This document shows, one piece after another, positions 30,401 to 38,387 of a DNA stretch of 64,000 nucleotides. Under the pieces are notes generated by a model that was given only the letters and a program-made list of their open reading frames with translations, was not told where the DNA came from and did not search any database. Source of the stretch: Rhynchopus sp. YZ270_cl-10 (lineage: Eukaryota > Euglenozoa > Diplonemea > Diplonemida > Diplonemidae); assembly GCA_964035575.1 (NCBI GenBank), contig OZ037881.1:682001-746000 (forward strand), read 5' to 3'. The position numbers and the translations under genes were made by a program. Positions within the stretch are counted from its first letter, which is position 1; the number at the start of each line of letters is the position of its first letter.

Positions 30401-32669
30401 TCGGTGCCGTCGCGTTCACTGTCTCAACCACAAGCGGGCCCCACGTCCCCGTGCGCGTGTCGTTCATGTACCACGTGGCCCACGCAGGGTACGCCGGTGC
30501 GCCCGCCGCATCCTGATTCACAATGTAGTCCGGGACAAGCGGGTGCGCTGCAGTCGACGTCGCCCCTGGCAGGTACGAGTCGTTCAGGTGTGTCCAGCGC
30601 ACGGGCAGCGACCCGGTCCCGCCCTTGTGGAACGGCAGCACGCGCATCCCCGAGTTCTTCGTGCACGTCGCCCCGCTGTACGTGCACGTCTTCCGGTAGC
30701 ACACATACCACTGCGAGTACCGCGTCGCCGGCACGTACAGCGTCGACACCGTCACCGCCACACCGCCCGTCGCGTCCGCGACCCCAGACGCCGTCGGGTC
30801 CCCAACAAGGTTGCGCGACCCAATCGGGTACGGCGTCTCCTCCTCCACAAAGCCCCCCTGCGACGACGACGACGCTGTGTCCAGCGCACGCGACCAGCAC
30901 CCTGCCAGCGGCTGCGACCCCGTCTTCGCCGCTGTCGGCCACGGGTGCGCACGTCCGTCCGTCTGTGCCTCTGCCAGCGAGGCAGCCGCCACAATACGGA
31001 AGTAGTCGCCCCCAGACGGTGCCCAGTAGTTCGCACTCGTCGTCATCATCATCGGGTCCGCCCCAGACGCCTGCGGCGCACTCACCACGACCGTGCTCGA
31101 CGCCGGCAGGTTGTTCAGCGCCCCGGCACCGCTGTCGTCAAACACAATCTCCCCCCACGTCCCGGGCGTCATGTCCACCATCGACCACCCGACAGGCTCC
31201 ACCACGGCCGTGAAGTACAGGTTCGCCGAGTTCGACGCACACGCCGACGGCGACGTGCAGCGGTACAGCTTCCGCCACACGGGCGCAGTTGCGTTCGTGC
31301 TGTTCAGGTTCGACACCTCCGCACGCTCCTGCCGCGATGAGTAGCAGATGTCGTACTTCGCCGCCGTCTGCGGCAGACGCACGTACACCATCGCCTCCGA
31401 CCACATCGGCGTCACCGTCGAGTTCTGTGCGTAGTACGTCCCGCTCGACGACCACGAGTCCACCAGCGGGTTTGCGTAAGGCGTCCCAAACACACCCACA
31501 CCGCCCGCAGTCGCACCCTCCAGCAGACCGCGCGTCCCCTCTCCCTGCCACGTCCCTGCTGCGTCCACGTAGTTCGTCCCGTAGTACGGCAGCCCAAACG
31601 TCTGGTACTCGTACGTGCACGGGTCCCCCTGCTTCACAATCTTCAGGTTGTCCCCGTCCGCACACTTGAACTCTGCCGTCGCACACCCGCTCGGCGCGTA
31701 CGTGAAGTTGAAGTTCGCCTGCGCCGACAGCAGCTGCACCACTGCGTACTGCCCCAGCGTCGCGTCGGGCAGGTAGTACCACAGCTTCGCTGCCTGCGGT
31801 GTGAACTTGTACTCTCCGTTCCCGAGCACAAGCATCTTCCACTGCCCGAACTCAGCCTGCGTCTCCTTGTCAAACAAACGCGAGTCCAGCACGTGCTTGA
31901 AACACACAACAAACGTCGTTGTCGACGGCGGTGCCACAAACGTCGCATGCGCCGAAGACACAAACCGGTCCCCTGCCGCACTGTCCGCCATAGACATCCC
32001 GTACTCCGTCGTCTGTGCCAGCGGCGTTGCGCTTGTGTACTCGCACCGGATGTCCTTCGTCGAGTCCCACGTGTACATGCGCACATCAAACTGCGCCGCA
32101 GCCGTTGAGTTCAGTGCGTACTCCACACGCTTCGTCCCGTCCGGTGTCTGCAGCACCGTCTGCACACGCACACGGAACTCGTCTCCTTCCCGCAGCGTGG
32201 CCCCGTGGTACATCCCCATCGTGTAGTTGTTGTACGACCCAAGCGAGCGTGTCAGCGACACTGTCTTCGACAGCGACTGCGTCAGCGACGTCGACAGCGA
32301 CAGCGATTTCGACAGCGACCCAGACGCCGACGCCGTCCCCGTTGGCAGCGACAGTGATACGGACGCCGACTTCGACTTCGACAGCGACCCTGAGAAGGAC
32401 GCTGTTCCAGACGGCAGTGAGAAGGACATCGACCCCGTCGGCAGCGACAGCGACGACGATGCTGTCCCAGACGGCAGCGAGTACGACATCGACCCGGTCG
32501 GCAGCGACAGCGACACAGACGCCGACTTCGAGGTTGACAGACTGCGCGACTTCGACTTCGACATTGTGTACGTCACCGTCTTTGTGTTTGCAGCTTCTCC
32601 AACATGCCCAACAAGGGCAACCCCGAGCAGGGCCACCCCCACAAGGGCGCTAGGCCCTGTTCTTCCCAT
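18447..32669 (-). CDS. giant Cys-repeat surface protein with GPI-type tail
   Basis: 4,740 residues in one open frame of 14.2 kb. I start at the ATG at 32669, because the frame extends only 8 codons further to a GTG and the ATG opens a signal peptide (MGRTGPSALVGVALLGVALV, cleavage likely after GEA). Residues about 30-145 are Ser-rich (SVSLSLPTGS units). Residues about 200-1800 carry at least nine spaced Y-x-(V/I)-C-Y type motifs (FVVCFKH, YDICYSS, WYVCYRK, YKVCYKQ, YQVCYKV) every 150-220 residues, suggesting a repeated beta-sandwich. Residues about 2000-3450 have C-x2-C motifs (PCNRCAFTF, CEACTLQL, PCGRCQVWL, ACYQCSVSF). The end is a Pro/Thr stalk and a TSGG plus hydrophobic tail without cytosolic residues, typical of a GPI signal. 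Probably a cell-surface coat or adhesion protein; no named family recognised. Confidence 0.88.
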   Translation of the reverse strand: MGRTGPSALVGVALLGVALVGHVGEAANTKTVTYTMSKSKSRSLSTSKSASVSLSLPTGSMSYSLPSGTASSSLSLPTGSMSFSLPSGTASFSGSLSKSKSASVSLSLPTGTASASGSLSKSLSLSTSLTQSLSKTVSLTRSLGSYNNYTMGMYHGATLREGDEFRVRVQTVLQTPDGTKRVEYALNSTAAAQFDVRMYTWDSTKDIRCEYTSATPLAQTTEYGMSMADSAAGDRFVSSAHATFVAPPSTTTFVVCFKHVLDSRLFDKETQAEFGQWKMLVLGNGEYKFTPQAAKLWYYLPDATLGQYAVVQLLSAQANFNFTYAPSGCATAEFKCADGDNLKIVKQGDPCTYEYQTFGLPYYGTNYVDAAGTWQGEGTRGLLEGATAGGVGVFGTPYANPLVDSWSSSGTYYAQNSTVTPMWSEAMVYVRLPQTAAKYDICYSSRQERAEVSNLNSTNATAPVWRKLYRCTSPSACASNSANLYFTAVVEPVGWSMVDMTPGTWGEIVFDDSGAGALNNLPASSTVVVSAPQASGADPMMMTTSANYWAPSGGDYFRIVAAASLAEAQTDGRAHPWPTAAKTGSQPLAGCWSRALDTASSSSQGGFVEEETPYPIGSRNLVGDPTASGVADATGGVAVTVSTLYVPATRYSQWYVCYRKTCTYSGATCTKNSGMRVLPFHKGGTGSLPVRWTHLNDSYLPGATSTAAHPLVPDYIVNQDAAGAPAYPAWATWYMNDTRTGTWGPLVVETVNATAPMGLDTRAWNFGRTYATGDRVGQTVGSVLRLVQAGKPCDYASFRPIPSVGAENRNGGMVECNNAGAETDMTACAGSMSDVAASSNAAYYITVPDITNYIVCHRNRFFNWVALSPSGTTGAWNDKTKPMPDSVLERGAWVSPSSYFTPTTSALTSLSLSAVEMRAGMEALFLVTDATVSLQVGPRKACAGGCPASGDVLRLVAADKNCDINPYNWNRGLLADAHLSLICNVTGAGSIAQSGLYYDSASVRACALAGPTQTMCQNATCNSTEPHLAELAAKTPDIYDDIVPHDHTYTGGHATVAAVVVMPPHITTSNGPNFYKVCYKQAGMDNWAVFNETWEVKPAPAMKVSPARISEVLLGGELKRFRVQLTTGTLAVTDNNGTITADFSLYAKLVPFSTMEQNRYCQNQAGSSEGEIYSAATSKFNLLTDGANNTVDFYLTVPHTPGNYSLCVQLRQSSEDWMSWWRPGSADANAYDYKVIDNGVRWYVTPGNQPTNQGLSKVQFLRCAPTVNHTCSPAASQDVFDTNPGKDAAKIVAVGSACHDGSTNLTQWGTSVHVWTEPGATASALGMTDLGPADGPSDVAELRTVLPAATNDARTQYKVCIRTVFLQGGLGGTALKARWVEVQEAQGLSGQHLVQAATGRAGFRTEMGLVKSWTLNAALRPAVSLYSSEAKADATALAGVSTQYVADVTAATATATDGFVFNTYSSTASNTELQAQNIFKLVLSKTPVGRLPKDPSTEATWGTLSNWAGSGVGVDCMSPAAVSNVGTCTDNDTTSGTPFCPYLASTTSGTSIGAYFHIPLNPGSYQVCYKVNHTSLTVANPWLRLASSSEGDYLLHSHPAFLEMIVGSAQANMSVFDLRTMESTWDTTGEQVSVSSWCGTSSGVNCTALNGASGFTTDLVTIANDTQVCPTPSTVAGSATGAPEWFQLVRTTNASAMVADTWGTTTASAFALPPALYPATSGQYKICVFKAGEATATAMGNASAKQVTKKGVVYQLYNRGLKKYGGGSGYWRDSNIPPSQLTVTSTLAFNSSLRFMQFTTATTLETLYGASAVSAASVTDATTGMVSRTPLLTSGAVVVYDVQVATKDKLPVPFGSFPLVVKRCAQATAFAGLECAASSQVDPSVSPGPFTVWAIGGACKQANATQYGWERNGLRQFTQSGQVRLSLQYRSACPAGEFGCGVRFEATTQSGVQLLSPAQWVNVAAKAPNGVALDGHEPNTAHKGTAMKTTGCATTGVTTCYLKKCVHGLPCTLSLQARRDGPSEFAANGTVQVLYAQDDYGANYSASAAPPQVATALGSTVGSQPLLPAEVWGLGGTASYTFTPKLKDGALTSATVYLNVTYQGVTTGGAVHLSWTRFVVEVSRAVLAAVDPVRVDPWDVAGGLAVTRSPSPAFIGTMTAATASVAGSITAVSGSYLEALVPYQLTYVPRDASLKALPKVWGALSGWKVTATVGTATTDNMVLYSRYPDETFVTAPQILSKAALMETIGNAFSFAFVFRVYVVDNACSRFSSAGGCTLVFTFSDGTNTVKANVVTPVRVPASTVEVTPAAASGTVREGISVAVRPGSYIAAPSTGAQTFVYDDFHYGEVFALLDGPGPTDGASNRDKLRMTPDATNWVAGQCAYSNPSGKGCLVEKYPTKTLAAAASVAGATGSWGAQWTMRPHVPCNRCAFTFHTTWGAGPDSSEYAADGTQRGTTTLTWTEEAVTLECSSAAVQITTGATMSDEFALTVSAGVTGMTGTNAVYPRWWVMTNSNTSVTPAGVYPLYKVGETKTAWWSQMGARANMGTAVANFSRLYFDNTTVPALGATADVKVVFSAVGIRYASGAQAAAGSRPTGTSAYTCTSAVTLSQREAAVAAAVTTTTSIQLVSVGGGVTSLCASSASGVCTEYTATVSEFGAGITVDVKFVNTSSTGTVVDDTSSRNVTVAQAGGAGSSPSGAPAWTYGTEVWTSGTIVLDSAYNPSSLETIGTNTYTYGNLTVVATRTQPDAAVLAVAPQGAGSVTLKYSGTGAPARKAMFKVCEAAWDGSAEVMSTVANRCVTISLWITPTTQTRATVYAVEPASQSFVHGTTSACGAATTATFTVASYFTVGTSTTLRYWAYDSQLGYTLTAGTQYLLESGATTAAASLMKNNSVTRGAAITHTVATTGLKVSFTFYGRDKVTTNTTASVAGAVQSDVGGTITAVATTAQYMWVSATETLSKWEVNTTVSVDDECPTKRRLQTSTSNYRTYGTGVPGAGWSYASGGAVAGLPFPIQTVVRTTSGTRAWSFTKDILVRVAKRSWTGCNDGGTLKVYDLAGSLASETTRLVEGTVKTTTWVESATAAVSTRGGVAVPWSVLSTECEACTLQLDLCYGGKTAATCLDGLGVGSTDPSDALPIFADRSKLSKPFSVKAPRMDVMEVYDQTLPDSTSAIRVGDMFAVKVENVQRFAGVWAMNEPSTSGWTREVWVRSVWMGESGATLAQMRYGNGGFVHDGAARAAAAGGSAPPSGCNAAVSAAEFAAAADRVTLSGASSGSLNFFFARPCGRCQVWLDYRLTPPAALVGRHMAVRSSFPLRAYTAAVAVPGSALVYTVQTCGMAWLLGGVPLTAVRRRKPFSVGAVRVDAHNIPAWEGTTSAAFARQGGAGNGAGVAAVVTSPVSSPGGSSVNAVGGSATVRAFFLRACYQCSVSFAGKASPLTVLTDATQIIAVPAFHYEKYMLRKMTAAGAKASWMFDVYAADDLGDRAYAVGGPPTEYALQRMYQTRAANHRAAASMSASGKLPSDPTALLNGSAVTVTYGSTSGLRLTEGTKVYNGIPMPVVEKTTPVGAAGQATVEVSKAAMQLSLSFVVTGAAGVPTGFFGEKKAPMVHFSVEAGAMAVDTLPSASSSSRSSAGGAACTADRVVGEGYCTFNAYAIGQAPGAQTASDKWYVSAVRGVSTATVTCGSCGTAWVSPNATYMGGVATFKLGLTGLTAGTTAACSCDVVVTSPASLVNGTSQTFKVAYTDTSLADWKWASSQTLEVPATTTGKAYSVYNRTVHVGLAAWDTTGKFRGIGGVSWAAGASVTAVPTEMVPEGCFACASGTTTCAIANTKDPKTGAAGTGDAIEIAGVFAAVGTCQLKAGAFTGFPTGTTAPTTAVTFTVEAPVGLVISGAPNEGSVLSRPNFTRLWGRTLSGAPAAVTGVGSSLSFQVVDAKGMPVVGDNHMQFTLTGTQKSNTSTTTVTWTGVARRGVGTFQIRSNQTTRTAACEAWRPVQTAADHEATAQVAVSGMPACEHVPWFFTVQAVAPMTTSGPTPFGAIADVGPLHFVRRAVRLAAFAQIGVPCVPRSDIAGMNNSSNANNNSANNSSKVWKPKKPTCPTPPAGLPTAHLMMVKQVMKGWVPLGLGGMGAKNGRDSHMGRPWSKPHPATWGRGYNFTMKVVALGLDGIQVKHPEDKGSAAPVQLRPLAVPCNNVDKSKSGKWVLDTCVDGKGTSGACGWGKKIASLPKCMPKESSGWNVPAFSFKLKGGEATFKDISYGKMAGWKQSGLTRFYLSTTQLNYKYGKGDVSTNPAATFAKPDDTFLFEVNMQDAAALRPGGNHWMCSGTACKSTTYYPEPGKPFALMLSVVDVMGDAVRSDSNSSVKVSGVCLDQVHNSYFAHAKPNALDFINKPTYSFQGGWTQLTQLYVTEPCAQMQLTVVCTSGASDQMKLCTGNMVTLEFPVDYPASSGNMTRAPTPPPEVITLSGLSLAAFDTEALAMPFVNNVRKGDAEIQMLKLLKKGNPVIKAAFLKWVCAKLGGGGITAADKISGRCVDKTITAAPPTLPPTAAPCNMTADPNCTGIATVAGGAGAAAYRSFFALATTVDVVTEFEIETAVTVDAAAVSTAVKDAIVADLADPNSILKQSPTPGVTSPFATASTSNMQVGVANTPVPPPPPTPAPPTNVPPTTSQPTSMSPPTPQPPVVPTAPPTAAPPTSVPPVTFDPNIIPIPTSGGVLVPTLWVTLCVAALALFAL
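32240..32575 (-). repeat. coding tandem repeats (Ser-rich N terminus)
   Basis: Within the giant gene the DNA repeats GTCGCTGTCG-type units that encode alternating SLS, SVS and LPTGS/LPSGT blocks. It reads as an O-glycosylated or flexible N-terminal extension and is a likely site of copy-number change. Confidence 0.8.
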
Positions 32670-32736
32670 TCTCTTGCGAGAACCGTCTGCCACTTGCGTG
32701 GGGGATCAAGTAGCTTTCCTTAGGTGTAATGTGTAA

Positions 32737-32762
32737 CTGTGTATTAAAAAAAAACAAAAATT
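32737..32762 (-). promoter_or_regulatory. splice-acceptor-like site upstream of the giant gene
   Basis: On the minus strand, TTTTTGTTTTTTTTTAATAC is followed by ACAG (AG at 32737-32738), 67 nt before the ATG. It fits a spliced-leader acceptor. Confidence 0.5.
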
Positions 32763-33069
32763 GTCCTGTAAAGGGTGATGTAATGCAGGAAAAACAACGC
32801 CAATAGAGTTTCTGCGGCGCCAACAGGAAGGTAGTAGAGAATTGGGGAATGTACAAAAATTGTTCCTTTTTTTTCACTTCGGTACTCACTATTTGCACCT
32901 TTCTTTTATTTGCACTTTGTGTTTTCTTTTTTTCTTTTTCTTTTTCTTTGCTTTCTGGCGGGAAACACGAATAGGTCGATGTGCATGAGAGGACGGGTGG
33001 CTGGATGGGGCTACATCCACGACCCCAACCTATAGGGATGGACCCTGTGTGCACGACGACACTTTTTCC

Positions 33070-33342
33070 TTTTTACAAGTACTTTTTATGAGTGAAGAAA
33101 ATTTACAAGTAGAAAAATAGAAACTTAACACTCATCACACGAAAAAACCCATGGGAGAGGTTGTGGTGAAACGCACACACCTCGACCAGTTTGGTGAGGC
33201 GTGGCTCTGCAGCAAGGTTCATCCCCAGAACCGCAAAGTGTGTTCAGAATGATTTGTTTTCCATTTGATTTCCTCCTCCTTCATTTCGGACAAAAAAAAA
33301 TTCACTTATAAATTTTCACTCGTAAAAGTACTCGCAAAAGGT
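33070..33342. repeat. inverted repeat enclosing a SINE-like repeat
   Basis: The left arm (33070-33112) carries ACAAGTACTTTTTATGAGTG and AAAATTTACAAGTAGA. The right arm (33301-33342) is the inverse with few differences. The arms enclose the dispersed repeat at 33112-33288. The second copy of that repeat (51546) lacks the arms. Confidence 0.7.
33112..33288 (+). repeat. SINE-like dispersed repeat, copy 1
   Basis: About 175 bp, roughly 90 percent identical to 51546-51712: GAAAC(T/G)TAACACTCATCA, then CCCATGGGAGAGGTTGTGG, TGGCTCTGCAGC, GGTTC(A/G)TCCCC and CCTCCTCCTTCATTTC. TGGCTCTGCAGC and GGTTCRTCCCC resemble tRNA A and B boxes, but they are only about 14 nt apart, too close for a normal pol III promoter. 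Confidence 0.75.
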
Positions 33343-33748
33343 TAAAAAAAAAGTGTCGTCGTCTGTGTGTGTTTTCTTTTTTTTTAGTTTCGTTTCATTT
33401 TCGTATCAAACGGGAGGCGGGGGTGAACATGCGCTTCAGGAGGGGACAGTGAGGGGACAGGGGTGGGAGAGAGTTTTTTTTTTTTTTGAAAATCTGATAA
33501 TCTGGCAACCGCCTGCACATAGCCTTTTTTTTTTTTTGTGACAGAGACCATTCCCCTTTATAAGGGAAGAAGCAGTGTTCTGTACACAGGAGGTCATCTA
33601 GTTCTCTCTCTCTCTCTCTTTGATCGATAAATTGCTGGAATGTGCATGGTTTTCGCGTAGTGCAAATGTGCGACTTTCATTTGTATCAATGCTGGTCGGC
33701 GTCCTGTGATTTTGTGGAGTGTTTCGAATTTAAAAAAAGAGAAAAAAA

Positions 33749-33786
33749 AGTGATGCTTCACCGGACACCTGGTGGACGCAGGCACC
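33749..33786 (+). repeat. dispersed motif family B copy
   Basis: AGTGATGCTTCACCGGACAC, then GGTGGACGCAGGCACC. It shares the GGACGCAGGCAC 3' half with the copies at 44844 and 51264. Confidence 0.6.
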
Positions 33787-33934
33787 AAATGGGGTGAGGG
33801 AGAAGGGAAAAAAAAGTGACATACCGCAGAAGAACGAACCTTCGGAAGACCCCTTCCACAATAGAAAAAGAGCTGGGGGGAACAAAAAACGTTTCAATAT
33901 TTGAAGAACTCAAAATTATTTGACACTCAAAAAA

Positions 33935-34006
33935 AGTATTTTCATCATATGCAATCAATAAATTGATAGTATATGGTGAGGGATCAACAAAAATGGTCCC
34001 ATCTTT
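33935..34006 (+). repeat. dispersed hairpin family E, copy 3
   Basis: AAGTATTTTCATCATATGC, then AATCAATAAATTGATAG, GGATCAAC and ATGGTCCCATCTTT. Palindromic centre as in copies 1 and 2, same orientation. Confidence 0.8.
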
Positions 34007-35361
34007 CTTTTTATGTTGTGTGTTTTGCAAAACGTAGAAAAGAAAAGTAAAATGCTTCGTGCACAAGTTGAAACTTCAGTAGATTGGTTTCTGATATTAA
34101 CCCTGTTTCAGTCCTAAGAATCATACAGTTGTATTCAAAAGGGTGGACATCTTCAGTGATTTCCCTTTAAATGGTGGGTGAATATCGTGAAACCGATGTT
34201 CGTGTGAACATTTGGTACCTTCTACTTCAGTTTTTTGTTTCGGGAATACACAAAATACAAAAGTTTTTTTTTTCTTTTTTCTTATTCCTTTCTCTGTCCT
34301 TACTGGATGTAATGTCTGATCACCAGGAGGAAGAGTAACCTAAAGAGTCTTGGTCTTGATGGCTGCCGTGTATACGTAAAGTATTCCGTGCAATAATTGC
34401 TACCAATCCAAACAAATACCAACACATCCTGTCTGTGTATCAGATAGAAAACCTCAGCAAACACACAAGAAAGAGAAATAAAATAAAAGTAAAAAATAGA
34501 AAAGTGAAAAACATACTAAAAAAAAAACACAAAAAATAATAATAATAAGCAGAGAACGCCGACCCATGCGCACTATATCAGCGCAGGTAAACGACGAACC
34601 AAAGCCCTACTGTATTTTGGTCATCCTTTTAAAGGAAAACAATTTACTTTTCACAAAAAAAATCTGAACGAACAAAGGGTGACAGGGACATTTATTTGTG
34701 TCCTTCGGGAGGGATGGTCGGGTATAGGGTGAGGAAGATGAGGAGGGGGGCTCTGAAGCGCACGAGGGGGGGTGGTGGTATGGGGAATGGTTTCCTTCCA
34801 TCACTCTCTTTCTCTCTGTTCGTTTTTTTTTTTTTTTTTTGTTTTTTTTTTAGTGTTCTTTCTTTGGGGGATTAACAATACCGTTTTCTCGGGTCTTGTT
34901 TTTTTTTTTTTCTTTTTTCTTTCTTTTACCCCTATTTTTCACCCCACCCACAAAGGGAGGGGGGTTTTTTGTCTTTTTTTTGGGGGTCGAGGATATGACG
35001 AGAGAGGAGCTATTTTATGTCTAATTTTCTCCCTTTTTTTGAATAGTTATTTTTTTTTTTTTTTTGGGAGTATTCCTCTCATATTCCACTCAAAAAAAAA
35101 TGGTTCAGGCTACCTTTTAATTTATAGCGCTGCCACTACCCATTATCTTTTTTTCTTCTTTTGTTCGTTTTTTTTTTTTTTTTCCAACACAAAATCTTCA
35201 CCAGAAAATTCAAGAAAAGGTCTCTGATTGACTGAGGCCCTTTTTTTGATACAATCCGTTCTCCTATTTTTCAGACTGACATAAAAACAGGCATTTAATC
35301 AACCCCACCGAAGCGGGCTCTCATCTTCATCACAGTCTGACAATGCCAATATTTTGTTTAT

Positions 35362-35411
35362 TGAAAACTTGGTTGTATTATGTGTAGCCACCCGAGGATG
35401 AACTCCACTAT
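35362..35411 (+). repeat. dispersed motif family D, copy 2
   Basis: GAAAACTTGGTTGTATTA, then TGTGTAGCCACCC and GAACTCCACTA. Same orientation as 4011-4058. Confidence 0.75.
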
Positions 35412-36609
35412 ACTAAACATTTTTTTTACGTCACCGCAGACGTTTATTATTTCCATCTGTTGTGTTCTGGTCGTGCTGATGAAGACATCCCCTTCAATAA
35501 AACAGTGAAACTGTAAAACTGTATCAAGGGAAATCCTCAGCATTCCAGAGTTTTGTTTGGGGTGTAAACTAAAATAAGTAAACTGCGAAGTGTGAATATA
35601 AAAGGGAAGAAGAAGAGGGGGGATTGAAAATGTTTTTTGTATGTTTTGAAAGTGCTTTGTGCTCTGTTTAATTGTGCTTGATAGTTTTGTAGACGTGGAG
35701 TTGGAGAGGAAGGGCGCGTTACTTTGTATGAAGAAGAGGGGGGAATGGGGGAAAAAAAAAAGGAGGGGGGAAAACCTAGAAAGATGGATGAACCGTACAA
35801 GGGGAACAAAATCTTTCAAAAATAAATTTTGTCAGATTTTTTTTTGAAAATCTGCTGTTCTTGAGACACTACGAAGTAATACTTTGTTTTTTTTGTTTTT
35901 TTTTTCGTTCTTTGAAGGAAAAAAAAAAATGTTTGGGAAATACCAACCCGAGCGAATTCCTTTCAACACAGAGAAAGAGAGAGAAAAAAATTGATAATAC
36001 AATGCCGTTTCGTGACAGTGTATCAAAAAAGAAAAAGAAAAGAAACGCACTATAGAAAAAAAACCGGGGGAATGAGGAGGAGAGGGGAGGAGGGGTAAAT
36101 TGATGGGAAATGGATTAGAACTCAGTGTTTATGGGTAAATGTTCCTTGATATAAAAGAAATATTCTATTTTTTTTTTTTTTTTCTGAACAGAGGGGAGAA
36201 AAATGGCAAAAGAATGAGGGGAAAAAAACGATTTTTTTTAGTTTGAAAGAGATACGAACGAGCCTGAAAAATTGAAAAGAGAAACGGCAGAATCCCCGCT
36301 CAAAGCGAAGATACTAACAACGAACAAAGTAACTCGAGAAGGGGAGAAGACAAAACTCACGGGGGGGGGGGGGGGGTGGGATGAGAGGAGGAGGGGATGG
36401 GGGGGTAGAAAACATATGCAAAGTGCGCAGACACCTTGTACAATCTTCACTTTCTCGCAAAAAAAAAATATCTGGCAAAAAAGAAATTCCAAAGGAAAGG
36501 AAACAAATTTTGCGAGGTAATGTTGACAAGGTGTCTTTCAGGCAGGAAACAGACAAAAACACTGTGCAAAAAAAAAAAAAAAAAAAAAAAAAAATGGGGA
36601 GGCTTTTAT

Positions 36610-36645
36610 AAGATGACCCTAAGCCTCTCTGAGCTGAGCCACCTT
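36610..36645 (+). repeat. dispersed motif family A copy
   Basis: AAGATGACCCTAAGCC, then TGAGCCACCTT, preceded by a long A-run as in the composite unit. Confidence 0.65.
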
Positions 36646-37289
36646 GATCACAATGGTTGAATGGATTAGGGATTGTTGGGAGGGAAAAATGACATTTTTT
36701 TTTCCTCCCGATCCCAAATTCGTAATTTTGGCACTATGAAATGTCGTATTCGAGCATGAGCATTATGTATTACGAAATGCGTAAAGAAAATGGACAATAC
36801 GACCATGTCGGATGTCGTTTAATGTCCAGGTACTCCAATGGACCGGAGGCTCCGTTCTAGAGCTAGCAGAGATGAAGGGAAATGGAGGGGGGGAAAAAAA
36901 ATCTGATATGATATTGATCGAGCGCTGAAATGCACTTTTTTACTTCACGGAATAATGTCAATCGTCAACAAAAGGTGTAGTGACAGTACGGGATGCTGAA
37001 TACTGAGTAAAGTACACAAAAAAAAAAATGTATTTTTGAACGGAGGGAAGTTTGATCAGGGGGGTGAAAAAAAGGGGGCTGGATAAAATTACAGCAGTAT
37101 TCCTTCAAGAATACTGTGAAAACCCGACAACGCACGTCTGTTAACAGAGAAACACCTTCATTTTTTGGTTGAAATTTAAAAAAAAAAAAAGAGAAAAAAT
37201 GTCTGTCATTGAAAAAAAAAGAGAAGGGATGTACCTCCTCGTGTACACCATGTGATGACCAAAGGAGGAGGAGAAAAAAAAGGTTGGTA

Positions 37290-37438
37290 AAATGAACCTC
37301 GACGCTTCCCCTGACTCGCGTGGATTGTAGCTGATTTAATGAGCCGTCTGCAGATCCACTGTTAATCCATTTACTCTGAGACTTGCATGGCTTAATCCTT
37401 GAAACAAGCATATGACTACTGGCAGGATCAACCAGGTT
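37290..37438 (-). rRNA. 5' fragment of small-subunit (18S) rRNA, relic
   Basis: On the minus strand from 37438: AACCTGGTTGATCCTGCCAG, then TAGTCATATGCTTGTTTCAAG, GATTAAGCCATGCAAGTC and GGCTCATTAAATCAG. This is the universal 5' start of 18S rRNA. Only about the first 110-150 nt are present; the rest of the gene is absent, so it is a relic insertion, not a working gene. The TTGTTTCAAGGA variant is also found in kinetoplastid and Euglena 18S. The last 35 nt (37290-37325) resemble dispersed family A, so the junction may lie near 37325. The 5' flank (37439-37600) might be external transcribed spacer. Confidence 0.9.
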
Positions 37439-38236
37439 TCTTGTCACTCTAATCGATAGGGGATTGCTCCCCTGAGATCATGACGGTTGATAGGTTAATC
37501 TTCGGCTTTACCTATGAAGAGGCTTTTCTAAGCTCTGACATCGTACCTATTTCACAAAAAAAACGACAAACTTAAAAGGATATCAAGCCTTTGCAAAAGC
37601 TGAACTATCCTTAAGGGTTTAATACGGGAGTGGTGGGCGGAAAACAGTGAGTAAGTTGGTAGCTAGCGCTTTCTGTCAGCAGTGATTTTTTGCTGTTTAA
37701 AGAATGTGGGAGTGTCGTCGATTCAGAAGGGGGTGGGTAAATAAAAAAATGCGGAGAAAGGAGCTGGGCTTTTTTTCTTTTCCCCCTTTTTGAAAGATAA
37801 ATCGGGGATAAAAGAGATGACTAGCCTTTTTTTTTCCTTTTTATCTAAAACCCTAATCTCTTCTGGTTCATTCCGCGATACAAGAAAACTAATTGAGAAA
37901 TTATTTTTGTGACTGCAAAAATAAAAAAATGTATATAACACGTCACCCGCAATCAGAAGTGGGGAGGAAAAAACGGGGAATATCTGTGTCGGATCGGTCC
38001 TCAGGAAACGAGCCACTCCGCTCGACGGAATATTGCTTTTCTTTTTTAGGGGGTTTTTTTTTTTTTTTTTGGTTTTTTGGTACGTTTGACTGAATGACAC
38101 CCATTTTTTATTTTATTTTATAATTCGACGACGGGGTGCCACCGTATAGATGGTCACCGAGCGCGCATTTTTTAAATATTAGAGTGTTTACGTCTCAGTA
38201 GTCTTGGAAAGAATGAACCGGCGTTACATTGCGAAG

Positions 38237-38286
38237 AGGTTGAAAAGTGCAAAAAAAAAAAACGTCTCGCCGTCGGCGGACACAGG
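38237..38286 (+). repeat. dispersed motif family B copy
   Basis: AGGTTGAAAAGTGCAAAAAA, then ACGTCTCGCCG and GGCGGACACAGGGCA; diverged at its 3' end. Confidence 0.5.
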
Positions 38287-38387
38287 GCAATACTTTCTCC
38301 GCGGGGTTTTATCGAACCCTGTAAGAGCAATCCACGATTGAGACGCAAAAAAATAAAATTGATAACCTCTGGTACTATAGTAGCACC

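Noticed and set aside
18165-31340. Large plus-strand open frames (up to about 1,150 codons) opposite the giant gene
   Set aside because: They are Arg/Pro/Ala-rich shadows caused by GC-rich codon use on the minus strand; no domain and no acceptor or start context.
32670-32693. Start of the giant protein at the GTG eight codons further upstream
   Set aside because: Nuclear genes rarely start at GTG, and the ATG at 32669 opens directly into a signal peptide.
33112-33288. tRNA gene or tRNA-derived promoter
   Set aside because: The A- and B-box-like sequences are only about 14 nt apart and no cloverleaf can be drawn.
37439-37660. External transcribed spacer attached to the 18S fragment
   Set aside because: Possible, but I have no sequence signal that identifies it; left as a remark only.
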